64,000 nt of DNA from positions 1 to 64,000 of the forward strand of contig JAUSBY010000003.1 in NCBI GenBank assembly GCA_030651765.1, in the 5' to 3' direction. The notes beneath the pieces were generated by a model. The model saw only the letters and a program-made list of their open reading frames with translations, was not told the DNA's origin and searched no databases. Numbering within the stretch: the stretch's first letter is position 1; each line of letters starts with the position of its first letter. Below, one piece after another: positions 32,101-40,967 of this stretch. The stretch is from Coriobacteriia bacterium (lineage in GTDB: Bacteria; Actinomycetota; Coriobacteriia; Anaerosomatales; Anaerosomataceae). Both the position numbers and the translations under genes were made by a program.

Positions 32101-33372
32101 CTACATCGCTTCCTTGCTCGTCTCCTCGATCGCCTTGTCGATCTGCTTGCGGAGTACGTCAGGCAGGCCGGGGATGTCGATGCTCACAAAGCCGCGCGTG
32201 ATCATCGAAACCGCTTCGTCTTTCGGCAAACCGCGCGTCATGAGGTAGTAGATCTCCTCGGCGGCGATGGGGGAGATGGCCGCCTCGTGGCTGAGTTCCG
32301 CGCCCGGTGCTCCCTCACTTGCGAGGTCGGGGATGGCCCACTGCGTCGACTCGGCTGACTGCACGATGCCGCGGCAGTCCAGGTGCGCCTTGCAGGTGTT
32401 GGTGCGGCCGATGAGCCGGCCGCGCGAGTAGACCGTCGAGCGGTCCATCGAGACCGTGCGCGCCACGGCCTCACTGCGGGTGTTCTCGCCGATGAGTTGC
32501 GTCTCGCTTCCGAGGTCGATCACAGAGTCCTTGAGACCGTAGACGATCGAGTTGAAGACGGCGGTGGAGCGATCGCCGACGAGTTTGGCCACCGGGAACG
32601 CCTGGATCGACTTCACGGGCTTCAAGAGCACGTAGTTGTTGATGTAGATGCCGTCTTCCTCGACCACGATGCCCGTGCGTGGGCGGACGCTGAAGTCCTC
32701 GGCCCAGTTGTGCACCATCGTGAACGTCAGCTTGGCGCCACGGCCGACGTAGAACTCGGAGATGCCGGCGTGCAGCCCTTCCTTGACGTCGGTGTGGATG
32801 TTGCAGCCGGTGATGACGTTGGCCTCGGCGCCATCCTCCACGATGATGACGTTGTGGACGTTCTGGCTCACGTCGGATTCGGACACGAACAGGCAGGCCT
32901 GGATGGGCTTCTCGACCTTGCGGCCCGCCTTGATCCGGATGAAGTAGCCCTCGGTCTGGTGGAGCGCCACGATGGCGGTGTACTTGTCCTTGCCAGGGTC
33001 CACCGCGCGCCACCAGTACTTCTCGAGCATCTCCTCGCCGTAGAGCTTGAGCGCCTCCTCGGTGCTCATGATCTCGATGGCGTCGTCGAAGGCCTTCTGC
33101 ACGCGCTCGTAGATGGGCGTGCGGTCCATCTGGAAGTAGCTCGCGCTCCTCTCGGTCTCGTCGGCGGTGAAGCCGGAGAGCAGCACGGTCTCCTTGACCT
33201 GACGCTCGAGTGAGTCGAGCGAGGCGATCGTGTCTGCCTCGGAGACCGTCCGGAAGCGCGTGATGTCGATGTCGGGGCCGAGTGCGGCGGGCCTGTCGGC
33301 AGCCGCTTCGGCGGCGGCACGGATCTCGGCGAGGCGCGCCTCGGCGCCGGGGCTCAGGCTAACGTCTGACAT
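32101..33372 (-). CDS. sufB: SufB/SufD-family Fe-S assembly scaffold (single SufBD protein)
   Basis: 423 residues; partner of SufC in building Fe-S clusters. It has the right-handed beta-helix core of SufBD with the segment from GRTNTCKAHLDCRGIV on, then SHEAAISPIAAEEIYYLMTRGLPKDEA and a C-terminal helical part. The Glu/Cys pattern around KAHLDCRG could serve as cluster site. The ATG at 33372 lies within the end of sufC (19-bp overlap), so they are coupled. No sufS, sufU, sufE or second sufD is beside it, the arrangement called the minimal SUF (SmsC-SmsB) system. Confidence 0.9.
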   Translation of the reverse strand: MSDVSLSPGAEARLAEIRAAAEAAADRPAALGPDIDITRFRTVSEADTIASLDSLERQVKETVLLSGFTADETERSASYFQMDRTPIYERVQKAFDDAIEIMSTEEALKLYGEEMLEKYWWRAVDPGKDKYTAIVALHQTEGYFIRIKAGRKVEKPIQACLFVSESDVSQNVHNVIIVEDGAEANVITGCNIHTDVKEGLHAGISEFYVGRGAKLTFTMVHNWAEDFSVRPRTGIVVEEDGIYINNYVLLKPVKSIQAFPVAKLVGDRSTAVFNSIVYGLKDSVIDLGSETQLIGENTRSEAVARTVSMDRSTVYSRGRLIGRTNTCKAHLDCRGIVQSAESTQWAIPDLASEGAPGAELSHEAAISPIAAEEIYYLMTRGLPKDEAVSMITRGFVSIDIPGLPDVLRKQIDKAIEETSKEAM

Positions 33373-34127
33373 AGCGCACACTCCACACATTTGTCGTAGC
33401 CGTGGCTTGAGATCTCCTCGATCAGGTCGAGGGGATTGCCCTTGCACGCGAGCCGTCCGTTGTACAGCACATGGCCAACGTCGGCGTTCACGAACTCCAG
33501 GATGTGACCGGTGTGGGTGATGATGAGGCCCGCACGGCGACGCTCCGAGATGCGCTCCTCCCCCTTGAGCAGGGAGTTCATGGCGCCACCGACGACCGCG
33601 ATGTTGTCGAGGTCCACACCGCTCTCCGGCTCGTCAAAAAGCGCCAGGTCCGGCATCTGCGCGAGGAGCTGGGCCATCTCGGAACGCTTGGCCTCACCGC
33701 CGGAGAAGCCCATGTTCACGTCGCGGTCGAGCATGTGCCCGAGGCTCAGCGTCTCGTCGAGGTCGGCCACGGTGTCCGGGGTCAGTTCGCTTCTCGCCGC
33801 GACCTCGAGCATCTGGCGAAGCTTCACGCCTCGAACCGCCGGCGGGCGCTGGAAGGCGATGCCGATGCCGAGTTGCGCACGCTCGTCGATCTCGAGTCCG
33901 GCGAGATCGACCCCCTTGAAGACGATGCGGCCGTGCGTCACACGGTAGCCGGGGATGCCGACGATCGTGTTGAGCAGCGTGGACTTGCCGCCACCGTTCG
34001 GGCCGAGGAGTACGTGCGTCTCGCCCTCTTCGATGGTCAGGTCGACGCCGCGCAAGATGTCGCGTTCGCCGACGGAGACGTGCAGGTCTTCGATCCGGAG
34101 AAGTGGTGCTGCCTGCTCTGAGGACAT
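33354..34127 (-). CDS. sufC: Fe-S assembly ATPase SufC
   Basis: 257-residue ABC ATPase that drives SufB. Walker A is GPNGGGKS, the ABC signature reads MGFSGGEAKR, and Walker B is LALFDEPESGVDLDN, a SufC hallmark. The last residues contain C247-V-E-C250-A-L-C253, a CxxCxxC tail not usual for SufC. The ATG follows GAGGTGAGCC. It forms a two-gene operon with sufB. Confidence 0.93.
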   Translation of the reverse strand: MSSEQAAPLLRIEDLHVSVGERDILRGVDLTIEEGETHVLLGPNGGGKSTLLNTIVGIPGYRVTHGRIVFKGVDLAGLEIDERAQLGIGIAFQRPPAVRGVKLRQMLEVAARSELTPDTVADLDETLSLGHMLDRDVNMGFSGGEAKRSEMAQLLAQMPDLALFDEPESGVDLDNIAVVGGAMNSLLKGEERISERRRAGLIITHTGHILEFVNADVGHVLYNGRLACKGNPLDLIEEISSHGYDKCVECALCQTLA

Positions 34128-34241
34128 GGCTCACCTCGTCGATCGTGGGCGTGTGCCCGGTCGGTGCCTCGATCGCGCCTCGGCGCGCGGAACCACTGTA
34201 GCAGGCGCGGGAGCGTCGGCCCACCTGACCCCGGCCAGCTC

Positions 34242-36467
34242 CTATTCGAGCAGACGCATCGCGGCGTTCTCGAATGACGCGGGGAGCGCATCGTCCTCTC
34301 CGACGAGCCACAGGTCGGTGATCTGGTCTGCGTGACGACCGATGTATGCCAGCGCGGGGGCGGACGCGTCTGCGGGATCGACGAGAAGCACCGGGGCCCG
34401 GGCGCGGCCCCCGAGCGGTCCTGCCGTCAGCGCGTCGGGGAAGTCGCGGCCCGTGGCGACGAGTGCGCGGCCCGGGAGCAGTCCGCGGTCGAGGGCGTAC
34501 TCGGCAAGCAGTGCGGCGGTCTCGTAGCGGTCCGCGCCGCCGATGCGGGTCGGCGACGGCGCCACGCTCTCGACAGACGGTCCGACCGCCTCGGTCTGGC
34601 CGACGATGATCGTCTGTGCGATGCCGTACTCGGCCAGCACTGCTACAGACGCCGCTGGCAGCCGGTCGCCGTCGGCCAGCACGATGGGCCAGTCGTTGGC
34701 GGCTGCCAGTGCTCCGGCTGCCACGGCATCGGGCCACACGCGTCCGCTCACCACGACCGCAGTCGTTATCGTGCGCGTGCGGTCGCGTGCCCGCCGCGCG
34801 ATGGCGAGTGCGGTGGCGTAGCGGTCGACGCCGCCGAGTCGCTCGACCGATGTCACGCCGGGCACCCTCGAAAGCGCGGTGGCGACGCGGCCGGTGAGCG
34901 CCCGTTCGCCTCCGAGAACGAACACGGTTCGTGCGCCGAGTCGTGTGATCTCGGCCGAGACCGCTGCTGGCAGCGCGTCGGTGGGTGTGAGCAGCACCGG
35001 GCCGTTGACCGCGGCTGCGAGCTGCGCGCCCGCAAGCGCGTCGGGAAAGTCGCTGTCGGTGGCTACGATGACCGCTCGCGAGCCGGCGGGAAACGAGGTC
35101 CGGGAGACTTGTATGGCCGTTGCCCGGCGGTCGGGTCCTGCCAGCCGCGCGGTGACCGCGGGCGTGTCGCGAGCGACGAGCCCATCCTCGCCCCACAGGA
35201 ACAGACGGTGGAACGCGGCGCTCTCATCGTCGGTCCAGTCGGTGAACATGAGGCGCGCCGCGGACGACCCGCCGCTCACGAGCACGGGGTCCGAGTACAG
35301 GACGCCGCTCTCGACCGGGGAGATCCGTCCGGCGCGCGCCCACGTCCCCCCGTCATCGGCCGAGGTCCAGCGCTCGATGCGGCCACCGCGTCCGCGGTAG
35401 TCGCCGTCGACCGAGTCCCGGGCATCGCTGTCGCCCGTCACGACGAAGGCCTCGAGCGTGCCGTCCGGTTGTGGATCGAGCGCGGCCGCGTCGAAGTAGT
35501 GGTCGGTGGTGGTGATCGTCCCGCCGCGCCACCCGGCGTCGTCTCGCCGCAAGAATCGCCACTCGTAGGCGCCCGGGCCGCTTCCGCTACCGAGCAGGTA
35601 GATGACGCAGGGGGCGCCGTCGCGGTCTGCCTTGACCGACATCTCGTTCACGAACCGGGCGCCGGAATCCACCAGCAGGCAGCGCGCGTCGGCCTGCGCC
35701 CGCGTGATCGGCAGGGTGAGGGCACTGCCGCTGGCGCCGCGCCATACGCCGTCGGTCCCGCGCGATGCGTAGTAGAGATTGCGGCGCACGAACTCGCGCC
35801 CGGCGCTCTGAAGGTCGAGGTCGAACCAGGTGAACACCGCGTGCAGCGTGCCGTTCCCGGCCATTCGGAAGTCGGCGTACCAACCGGTCGCGGAGTCGGC
35901 GGCGAGCACGCGGACCGGTGCGCCGAAGGTCGCCGCGCCGTCCGCCGAAGCCGTGAACGCCCAGTTCCCACCGCTGTCACGGTAGTAGAGCTCAAGGTCG
36001 CCGTCGGGCATCCGCACCGCCTGCGGGTAGGTGCCTGCGGGCAACGAGGCGGCCGACTCCCACGCGGAGTCCGGCGCACTGCGTACCTGGCGCGCGTGGA
36101 GCATCGGCGTCCAGTGCGAGCCGAAGAAGGCGTGTACGCGCCCGGCGGGGTCGAGGTACAGCGACGGCGCTCCGTGCGCGTCGAGGCGCAGTGGGTTCGT
36201 GCCGATGCGCCGGGGTCCGTGCCACGCATCCGAGCCCTCGTCGTACGCGGCGACGTACGGGTCGAAGCCGGGTCCCTGATAGCCGAGGTAGGTGACGCTG
36301 CCCACGCGGAGCGCCGCAGGGTGGATCGCCATCTCGGAGAGGATCGCCTCCTGCGCGCCATCGCGCGCGAAGTAGCCGACGACCGCCGCAGAGGCAGGCG
36401 ACGCGCCGAGGAGCGTCGCTGCGAGAACGGTGATCACGGCCCGGGCGATATGGCGCGAGGTGTGCAT
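34242..36467 (-). CDS. Secreted protein with three cell-wall-binding-2 repeats
   Basis: 741 residues. The N-terminal signal peptide (ARAVITVLAATLLGASPASA) ends before AVVGY. Residues about 28-430 form a repeat-rich beta region resembling a sialidase/BNR propeller (FGSHWTPMLHAR, DGGTWARAGR). Three Pfam CW_binding_2 repeats follow, starting near RLAGPDRRATAIQVS, RLGGVDRYATALAIA and RIGGADRYETAALLA, each with a V-x-x-D-x-x-FPDALAG-like core. These repeats bind anionic wall polymers in clostridia and coriobacteria. The ATG at 36467 is chosen by the signal peptide; its ribosome site is poor. The substrate of the propeller is unknown. Confidence 0.85.
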   Translation of the reverse strand: MHTSRHIARAVITVLAATLLGASPASAAVVGYFARDGAQEAILSEMAIHPAALRVGSVTYLGYQGPGFDPYVAAYDEGSDAWHGPRRIGTNPLRLDAHGAPSLYLDPAGRVHAFFGSHWTPMLHARQVRSAPDSAWESAASLPAGTYPQAVRMPDGDLELYYRDSGGNWAFTASADGAATFGAPVRVLAADSATGWYADFRMAGNGTLHAVFTWFDLDLQSAGREFVRRNLYYASRGTDGVWRGASGSALTLPITRAQADARCLLVDSGARFVNEMSVKADRDGAPCVIYLLGSGSGPGAYEWRFLRRDDAGWRGGTITTTDHYFDAAALDPQPDGTLEAFVVTGDSDARDSVDGDYRGRGGRIERWTSADDGGTWARAGRISPVESGVLYSDPVLVSGGSSAARLMFTDWTDDESAAFHRLFLWGEDGLVARDTPAVTARLAGPDRRATAIQVSRTSFPAGSRAVIVATDSDFPDALAGAQLAAAVNGPVLLTPTDALPAAVSAEITRLGARTVFVLGGERALTGRVATALSRVPGVTSVERLGGVDRYATALAIARRARDRTRTITTAVVVSGRVWPDAVAAGALAAANDWPIVLADGDRLPAASVAVLAEYGIAQTIIVGQTEAVGPSVESVAPSPTRIGGADRYETAALLAEYALDRGLLPGRALVATGRDFPDALTAGPLGGRARAPVLLVDPADASAPALAYIGRHADQITDLWLVGEDDALPASFENAAMRLLE

Positions 36468-36527
36468 ACTCCGTACTATCGGCCGGAGGTGCGTCGGGGT
36501 AGAGCAACGAAGACGGAGGGCGGTGTG

Positions 36528-37340
36528 ATGGGGGCGCAGGCGGGTGACTTCGTGCGGCGCGTGTGGGAGCACTACGACGCGCACGCACGCGACGACCTCC
36601 CCTGGCGCCTGGCCGCCGATCCCTACCGCGTGCTGATCTCCGAGGTGATGCTCCAGCAGACGCAGGTCTCGCGCGTGCTGCCCAAGTACGCCGAGTTCCT
36701 GGAGGCGTTTCCCGACATCCGCTCGCTTGCGGACGCGCCGCTCGCCGACGTGCTGCGCGTGTGGCAGGGCCTGGGCTACAACCGACGCGCGCTCGCGCTC
36801 AAGCGCGCGGCCGAGACGATCGTGGCCGAGCACGGCGGCCGGGTCCCCGATACGCTCGAAGGGCTCACGGCGCTTCCCGGGATCGGCCACGCGACCGCGG
36901 CGCAGATCTCAAGCTTCGCCTTCGGCGTCGGCGTGCCGTTCATCGAGACCAACGTGCGCAGTGTCTACCTGCACGAGTTCTTTGGCGATGCCGAGGGCGT
37001 ACCGGACTCGGCGATCCTCCCGCTGGTTGCGGCCACGCTTGACCACGAGCGCCCGCGCGAGTGGTTCTGGGCGCTCATGGACTACGGTACGCATCTCAAG
37101 GCGACGCTGCCCAACCCGTCTCGTCGCAGCAGGCACCACGTGCGGCAGGGGCGTTTCGAGGGGTCGGACCGTCAGCTCCGGGGCCGCCTGCTCGCGGTTC
37201 TCACCGAGCGGCCGGGACGTACCGCCGACGAGCTTGCTGCCTCGGCCGGGTTCGAGCCCGCCCGGGTGGTGGCCGCGCTCGCCGCCCTTCAGTCGGAGGG
37301 GTTCGTCTCCTCCGCCGGAGGGCGTTGGCGCATCGGCTGA
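36528..37340 (+). CDS. MutY-like A/G-specific adenine glycosylase without Fe-S cluster
   Basis: 270 residues. The HhH-GPD core carries the MutY-type ISEVMLQQTQV (catalytic-type E39) and hairpin LPGIGHATAAQI. Where MutY has the essential Asp, this protein has Glu (FIETNVRSV, E140). The four cluster cysteines are absent: the region after MDYGTHLKATLPNPSRRS has none. A C-terminal winged-helix-like segment (LLAVLTERPGRTADELAASAGF) replaces the MutT-like domain. Excision of A opposite 8-oxoG is likely but unproved. The ATG follows GGAGG with 8-nt spacing. Confidence 0.82.
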   Translation: MGAQAGDFVRRVWEHYDAHARDDLPWRLAADPYRVLISEVMLQQTQVSRVLPKYAEFLEAFPDIRSLADAPLADVLRVWQGLGYNRRALALKRAAETIVAEHGGRVPDTLEGLTALPGIGHATAAQISSFAFGVGVPFIETNVRSVYLHEFFGDAEGVPDSAILPLVAATLDHERPREWFWALMDYGTHLKATLPNPSRRSRHHVRQGRFEGSDRQLRGRLLAVLTERPGRTADELAASAGFEPARVVAALAALQSEGFVSSAGGRWRIG

Positions 37341-38506
37341 ACGCCGGTCGTGCGGGCGGCGTCGGCTTCAAGGATCCGGGCCGCCGCGTCGGTGGCCAGT
37401 CCGTGCTCGGCGCTGATGCGCGCGACGTCGTCGCTCTCGGCCCTGAGCGCGCGCGTACCGTCGGGCATGCGGGCCACCTTGAACCGCGCAGTGCCGAGCG
37501 AGGTGGCGATCCCGGTCACGTCACGTTCGACGAGCCTGCGGTCGGCGGGTGTGATGCGCACGCCGAGCGTGCCCGTCTCGGCGATCATGCGCTCGGCCAG
37601 CCGCGGGGCGTCACTCTCGGTGGCGAGCACCGAGAGCATCGTCGCGGCCCGGCCCTTCTTCATGACGATGGGCGTCTGCCACACGTCGAGGGCACCCGCA
37701 CCGAGGAGCCGCGCCGCGGCGGTGGAAAGCTCCTCGGGTGTGAGGTGGTCGAGGTTCGTGTCGAGCACCGCAACCCGATCGTGGCCGTCGGGTACAGAGA
37801 GCGGTTCGCCGACGATCAGGCGCGAGATGTTGGGCACGCCGAGGTCGCGAGTCCCGCAGCCGACGCCCGAGCGGCGTACGGTCATGGGCGGGATCGTCCC
37901 GTAGCCGTCGGCGAACGCGGCCAGGAGCGCGGCGCCGGTCGGCGTGGTCAGCTCGCCCGGGACGGCCCCCGGCACCACGGGCACGCCCTCGAGGAGGCGC
38001 GCGGTGGCCGGCGCGGGGACGGGCAGCTCGCCGTGCTCGGTCATCACGGTGCCGCTTCCGACCGCCACCGGTGAGGCCACGAGGCGCTCGATCCGCAGGT
38101 CGCTCAGCGCGAGTGCGACGCCGAGGACATCGGCGAGCGTGTCGGCGGCGCCGATCTCGTGGAAGTGGACGTCGTCGATGTCCACCCCGTGGACGTCGGC
38201 CTCCGCACGTGCGAGCGCCTCGAGCGCGCGGAGCGCTCCGTCGCGCACCGGCCTGTTGAGCGCCTCCGCCTCAAGCAACGCGCGCAGTTCCCGCCAGTGC
38301 CGCCGTGGCGCACCGGGTTCGGTCACGATCAGGCCGAAGCCGGTCACGCCGTGCGAGCGGCGCCGGTGCCAGGTCACGTCGATACCGTCCAGGCCGAGGG
38401 CGGCGAGTGCGGCGGTAAGACGCCCGGGATTGAACCCGGCGCCGATCAGCGCGCCGAGCAACTTGTCGCCGGAGACTCCGGTCGAGCAGTCGAGGTACGC
38501 GATCAC
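37289..38506 (-). CDS. larC: Nickel pincer cofactor metallochelatase LarC
   Basis: 405 residues. LarC inserts nickel into pyridinium-3,5-bisthiocarboxylate mononucleotide, using CTP. N-terminal CSTGVSGDKLLGALIGAG and the HEIGAADTLADVLG segment (with VHFHE) are LarC hallmarks. Many older databases call it DUF111 and split it in two by programmed frameshift; here it is one frame. It overlaps larB by 4 bp (ATGA). Its 3' end runs 52 bp into the convergent glycosylase gene. LarA and LarE are not in the window. Confidence 0.93.
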   Translation of the reverse strand: MIAYLDCSTGVSGDKLLGALIGAGFNPGRLTAALAALGLDGIDVTWHRRRSHGVTGFGLIVTEPGAPRRHWRELRALLEAEALNRPVRDGALRALEALARAEADVHGVDIDDVHFHEIGAADTLADVLGVALALSDLRIERLVASPVAVGSGTVMTEHGELPVPAPATARLLEGVPVVPGAVPGELTTPTGAALLAAFADGYGTIPPMTVRRSGVGCGTRDLGVPNISRLIVGEPLSVPDGHDRVAVLDTNLDHLTPEELSTAAARLLGAGALDVWQTPIVMKKGRAATMLSVLATESDAPRLAERMIAETGTLGVRITPADRRLVERDVTGIATSLGTARFKVARMPDGTRALRAESDDVARISAEHGLATDAAARILEADAARTTGVQPMRQRPPAEETNPSD

Positions 38507-39300
38507 GTGCCGGCCGCCTCCTCCGGGTCCGCGTGCTCGTCACAGGACCCGGCCGCGCGCTGGTTGATGCGGCTTGCGAGCGCCGCCGCGCCGAAGCCGT
38601 TGTCGATGTTGACCACACCCATGCCTGAAGCGCACGAGTTGAGCATGCCGAGCAGTGCCGCGATGCCGCCGAGACTCGCGCCGTACCCTACCGAGGTGGG
38701 CACGGCGACCACCGGACACGAGACGAGCCCGGTGACGAGCGAAGGGAGCGCCCCTTCCATGCCGGCGATCGCGACGATGACGTTGGCGTCGCGGAGCACG
38801 TCGGCGTGGGCGAGGAGCCGGTGCACGCCAGCCACGCCCACGTCGTACAGGCGCGTGACGCGGTTGCCCATGACCTCGGCCGAGATGGCGGCTTCCTCGG
38901 CTACCGCGTGGTCGGCTGTACCGCCGGTGGCTATCACGATGTGTCCGACGGCAGGGCGCTTCTCGCGCCGGTCCACTACGATGAGCTGCGGCTTCTCGAA
39001 GTAGCGCGCGTCGAAGGCGACCTGGGCCACCGACTGGAAGTGCGCGGCCGTGGCCCGCGTGCCGAGGAACACGTCGCCGTGCTCGAGCATCTCGCGCGCG
39101 ATCGAGCGGACCTGCGCGGGTGACTTGCCCTCGCAGAAGACCACCTCGGCGAATCCGCAGCGCAATGCACGGTGATGATCGACTTTCGCCTCGCCGAGGT
39201 CGGCGAAGGGCAGGTCGGTCAGGCGCGCCTCGGCTTCATCGGTGCTCACGCTGCCATCAGCGACCGAGCCGAGCAGCCGACGAAGGGCATCGGGGTCCAT
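38503..39300 (-). CDS. larB: Pyridinium-3,5-biscarboxylic acid mononucleotide synthase LarB
   Basis: 265 residues. LarB carboxylates and hydrolyses nicotinic acid adenine dinucleotide, the first step of nickel-pincer cofactor synthesis. The PurE-like domain shows IVIATGGTADHAVAEEAAI, AGMEGALPSLVTGLVSCPVVAVPTSVGYG and MLNSCASGMGVVNIDNGFGAA. The ATG at 39300 follows AGGAGGATTC. It starts the larB-larC operon. Confidence 0.94.
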   Translation of the reverse strand: MDPDALRRLLGSVADGSVSTDEAEARLTDLPFADLGEAKVDHHRALRCGFAEVVFCEGKSPAQVRSIAREMLEHGDVFLGTRATAAHFQSVAQVAFDARYFEKPQLIVVDRREKRPAVGHIVIATGGTADHAVAEEAAISAEVMGNRVTRLYDVGVAGVHRLLAHADVLRDANVIVAIAGMEGALPSLVTGLVSCPVVAVPTSVGYGASLGGIAALLGMLNSCASGMGVVNIDNGFGAAALASRINQRAAGSCDEHADPEEAAGT

Positions 39301-39389
39301 GAATCCTCCTCGTCACGTGAGCCGTCGCGGGGGCGTCGGCCGGACAAACGTCTCTCGAAGGTTATACACTGTTCAGACACGGCGCGAGG

Positions 39390-40967
39390 GTGGGCAGGCA
39401 CGTGCGGCTCTTCACACGCATACATCAGATCGATCGGCGGGTGCGCTGGGGGCTCATCGGCCGCACCGGGGCCGCAGCCTACCTGGTGGTGCTGTACTTC
39501 GCCTGGGCCAGAGTCAATCCCGGGTTTGGCAGCACGTTCGGGCTTGGCGCCATGCTGTACGTGGTTTCCACGATCGTGATCGCTGTTCTCGCATTCCGTT
39601 CGGATCGGGTCTCGTTCGACACGCTCGTGCTGGTGGTCGCTGTCTCGGATGCGATCTGCCTCGGGTTGCTCACGGCAGCCACCGGGCACCTGGAGGATCC
39701 GTTCTACGCATGGTATGTGGCCGACGCCGCAGTGTTCGCCGTCATCTCACGGCGGCGCGAGACTTGGTTGTTGCCCGGGCTTCTCGTCGTGTCGTATCTC
39801 GCCGCTCACCTGCTTGGTCATCGGGTGGAGACGGCGATCCTGTACGTGTTCCTGCTGTTCAAGGTCGGCAGCATGCTGCTGATCGGTAGTGTCGTGGCGA
39901 CTGCTCTTGGCAGCCAGGAGCAGCGGCGCGCCGAGCTCGAGTCGCACCAAGACGAGGTACTCGAGTTGTACGCCCGGCTCGAGCAGAGCGTGGCCGAGCT
40001 GCGCGCCGTGACCGAGGTCACCGAGATCATCCACTCGACGCTCGATATCGAGACCGTGGGACCACGGCTGCTGGACATCCTGCACAAAGTGCTCAAGATC
40101 CCCGCGTCGTGCATCTACGTCATCGACAAGACCAAGCAGGAGATGGTCTTCTCGGCCAGCAGGGGCGTTCCGGCAACGAGCATGCGCGGGCTCTCGGGTA
40201 TGGAGATCTCCGGCGCGATGCCCGTCGCGACGGACTCCGACGTGGCGTTCGGGTGCATCGAGCTTATCGACCACGCCGAGACGCTCGTCGTCTTCTGCGC
40301 CGATGCCGAGGTGATCGATCGTCTGTCGCGTGACGACCGGATCGTGTTGCAGACGGTGGCGTCCGAGCTCGTGGTGGCCGTTGAGAACTCCCGCCTGTAC
40401 AAACTCACCAAGCGGCTGGCCATCACCGACGAGCTCACGGATCTCTTCAACTACCGCTACCTGCAGCAGCGCCTCGATGAGGAGATCGGCCGGGCCGACC
40501 GGTACGGCAAGCGGCTGTCGTTCCTCATGCTGGACATCGACAACTTCAAGCGCGTGAACGACACCTACGGACACCGGGTGGGTGACGGTGTGCTCGCCGA
40601 GATCGGCCACGTGCTCAAGACGACCGTTCGCGAGGTCGATGTGGTGGCCCGGTATGGCGGCGAGGAGTTCTCGGTCGTCCTTCCCGAGACCGACGCGTCG
40701 GGCGCGTTCATAGTGGCCGAGAAGATTCGCGAGGCGATCAGCCTCACCCGCTTCCGGGACGAGAATGGCGAGCGCGAGATCCACGTGACCGTGAGCATCG
40801 GACTGGCAAGCTATCCGGTGCACGCGCACGACAAGGAGAGCCTGCTCCGGGCAGCCGACGACGCCGTCTATCGCGCCAAGGCAACGGGCAAGAATCGCGT
40901 TCGGGCACCCAAGCTGAGGCTCAGCCGCGTGCCGGCCGAAGAGACATCCGAGAGGATCCCCGAATGA
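39390..40967 (+). CDS. Diguanylate cyclase with membrane, GAF and GGDEF domains
   Basis: 525 residues. About six N-terminal membrane helices (to ~175) are followed by a coiled coil (RRAELESHQDEVLELYARLEQSVAEL), a GAF-like domain (~215-345) and a GGDEF domain. The active site GGEEF is at 423-427, and an inhibitory I-site RxxD (REVD) lies five residues before it. It should therefore make cyclic di-GMP from GTP with product inhibition. The stop overlaps the prephenate dehydratase ATG by 4 bp. A TATACA element with an upstream spacer lies near 39362. Confidence 0.92.
   Translation: MGRHVRLFTRIHQIDRRVRWGLIGRTGAAAYLVVLYFAWARVNPGFGSTFGLGAMLYVVSTIVIAVLAFRSDRVSFDTLVLVVAVSDAICLGLLTAATGHLEDPFYAWYVADAAVFAVISRRRETWLLPGLLVVSYLAAHLLGHRVETAILYVFLLFKVGSMLLIGSVVATALGSQEQRRAELESHQDEVLELYARLEQSVAELRAVTEVTEIIHSTLDIETVGPRLLDILHKVLKIPASCIYVIDKTKQEMVFSASRGVPATSMRGLSGMEISGAMPVATDSDVAFGCIELIDHAETLVVFCADAEVIDRLSRDDRIVLQTVASELVVAVENSRLYKLTKRLAITDELTDLFNYRYLQQRLDEEIGRADRYGKRLSFLMLDIDNFKRVNDTYGHRVGDGVLAEIGHVLKTTVREVDVVARYGGEEFSVVLPETDASGAFIVAEKIREAISLTRFRDENGEREIHVTVSIGLASYPVHAHDKESLLRAADDAVYRAKATGKNRVRAPKLRLSRVPAEETSERIPE

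Noticed and set aside
34332-36480. Long plus-strand open frame upstream of the MutY-like gene
   Set aside because: Antisense of the cell-wall-binding-2 protein gene; the real glycosylase start at 36528 has its own ribosome site.
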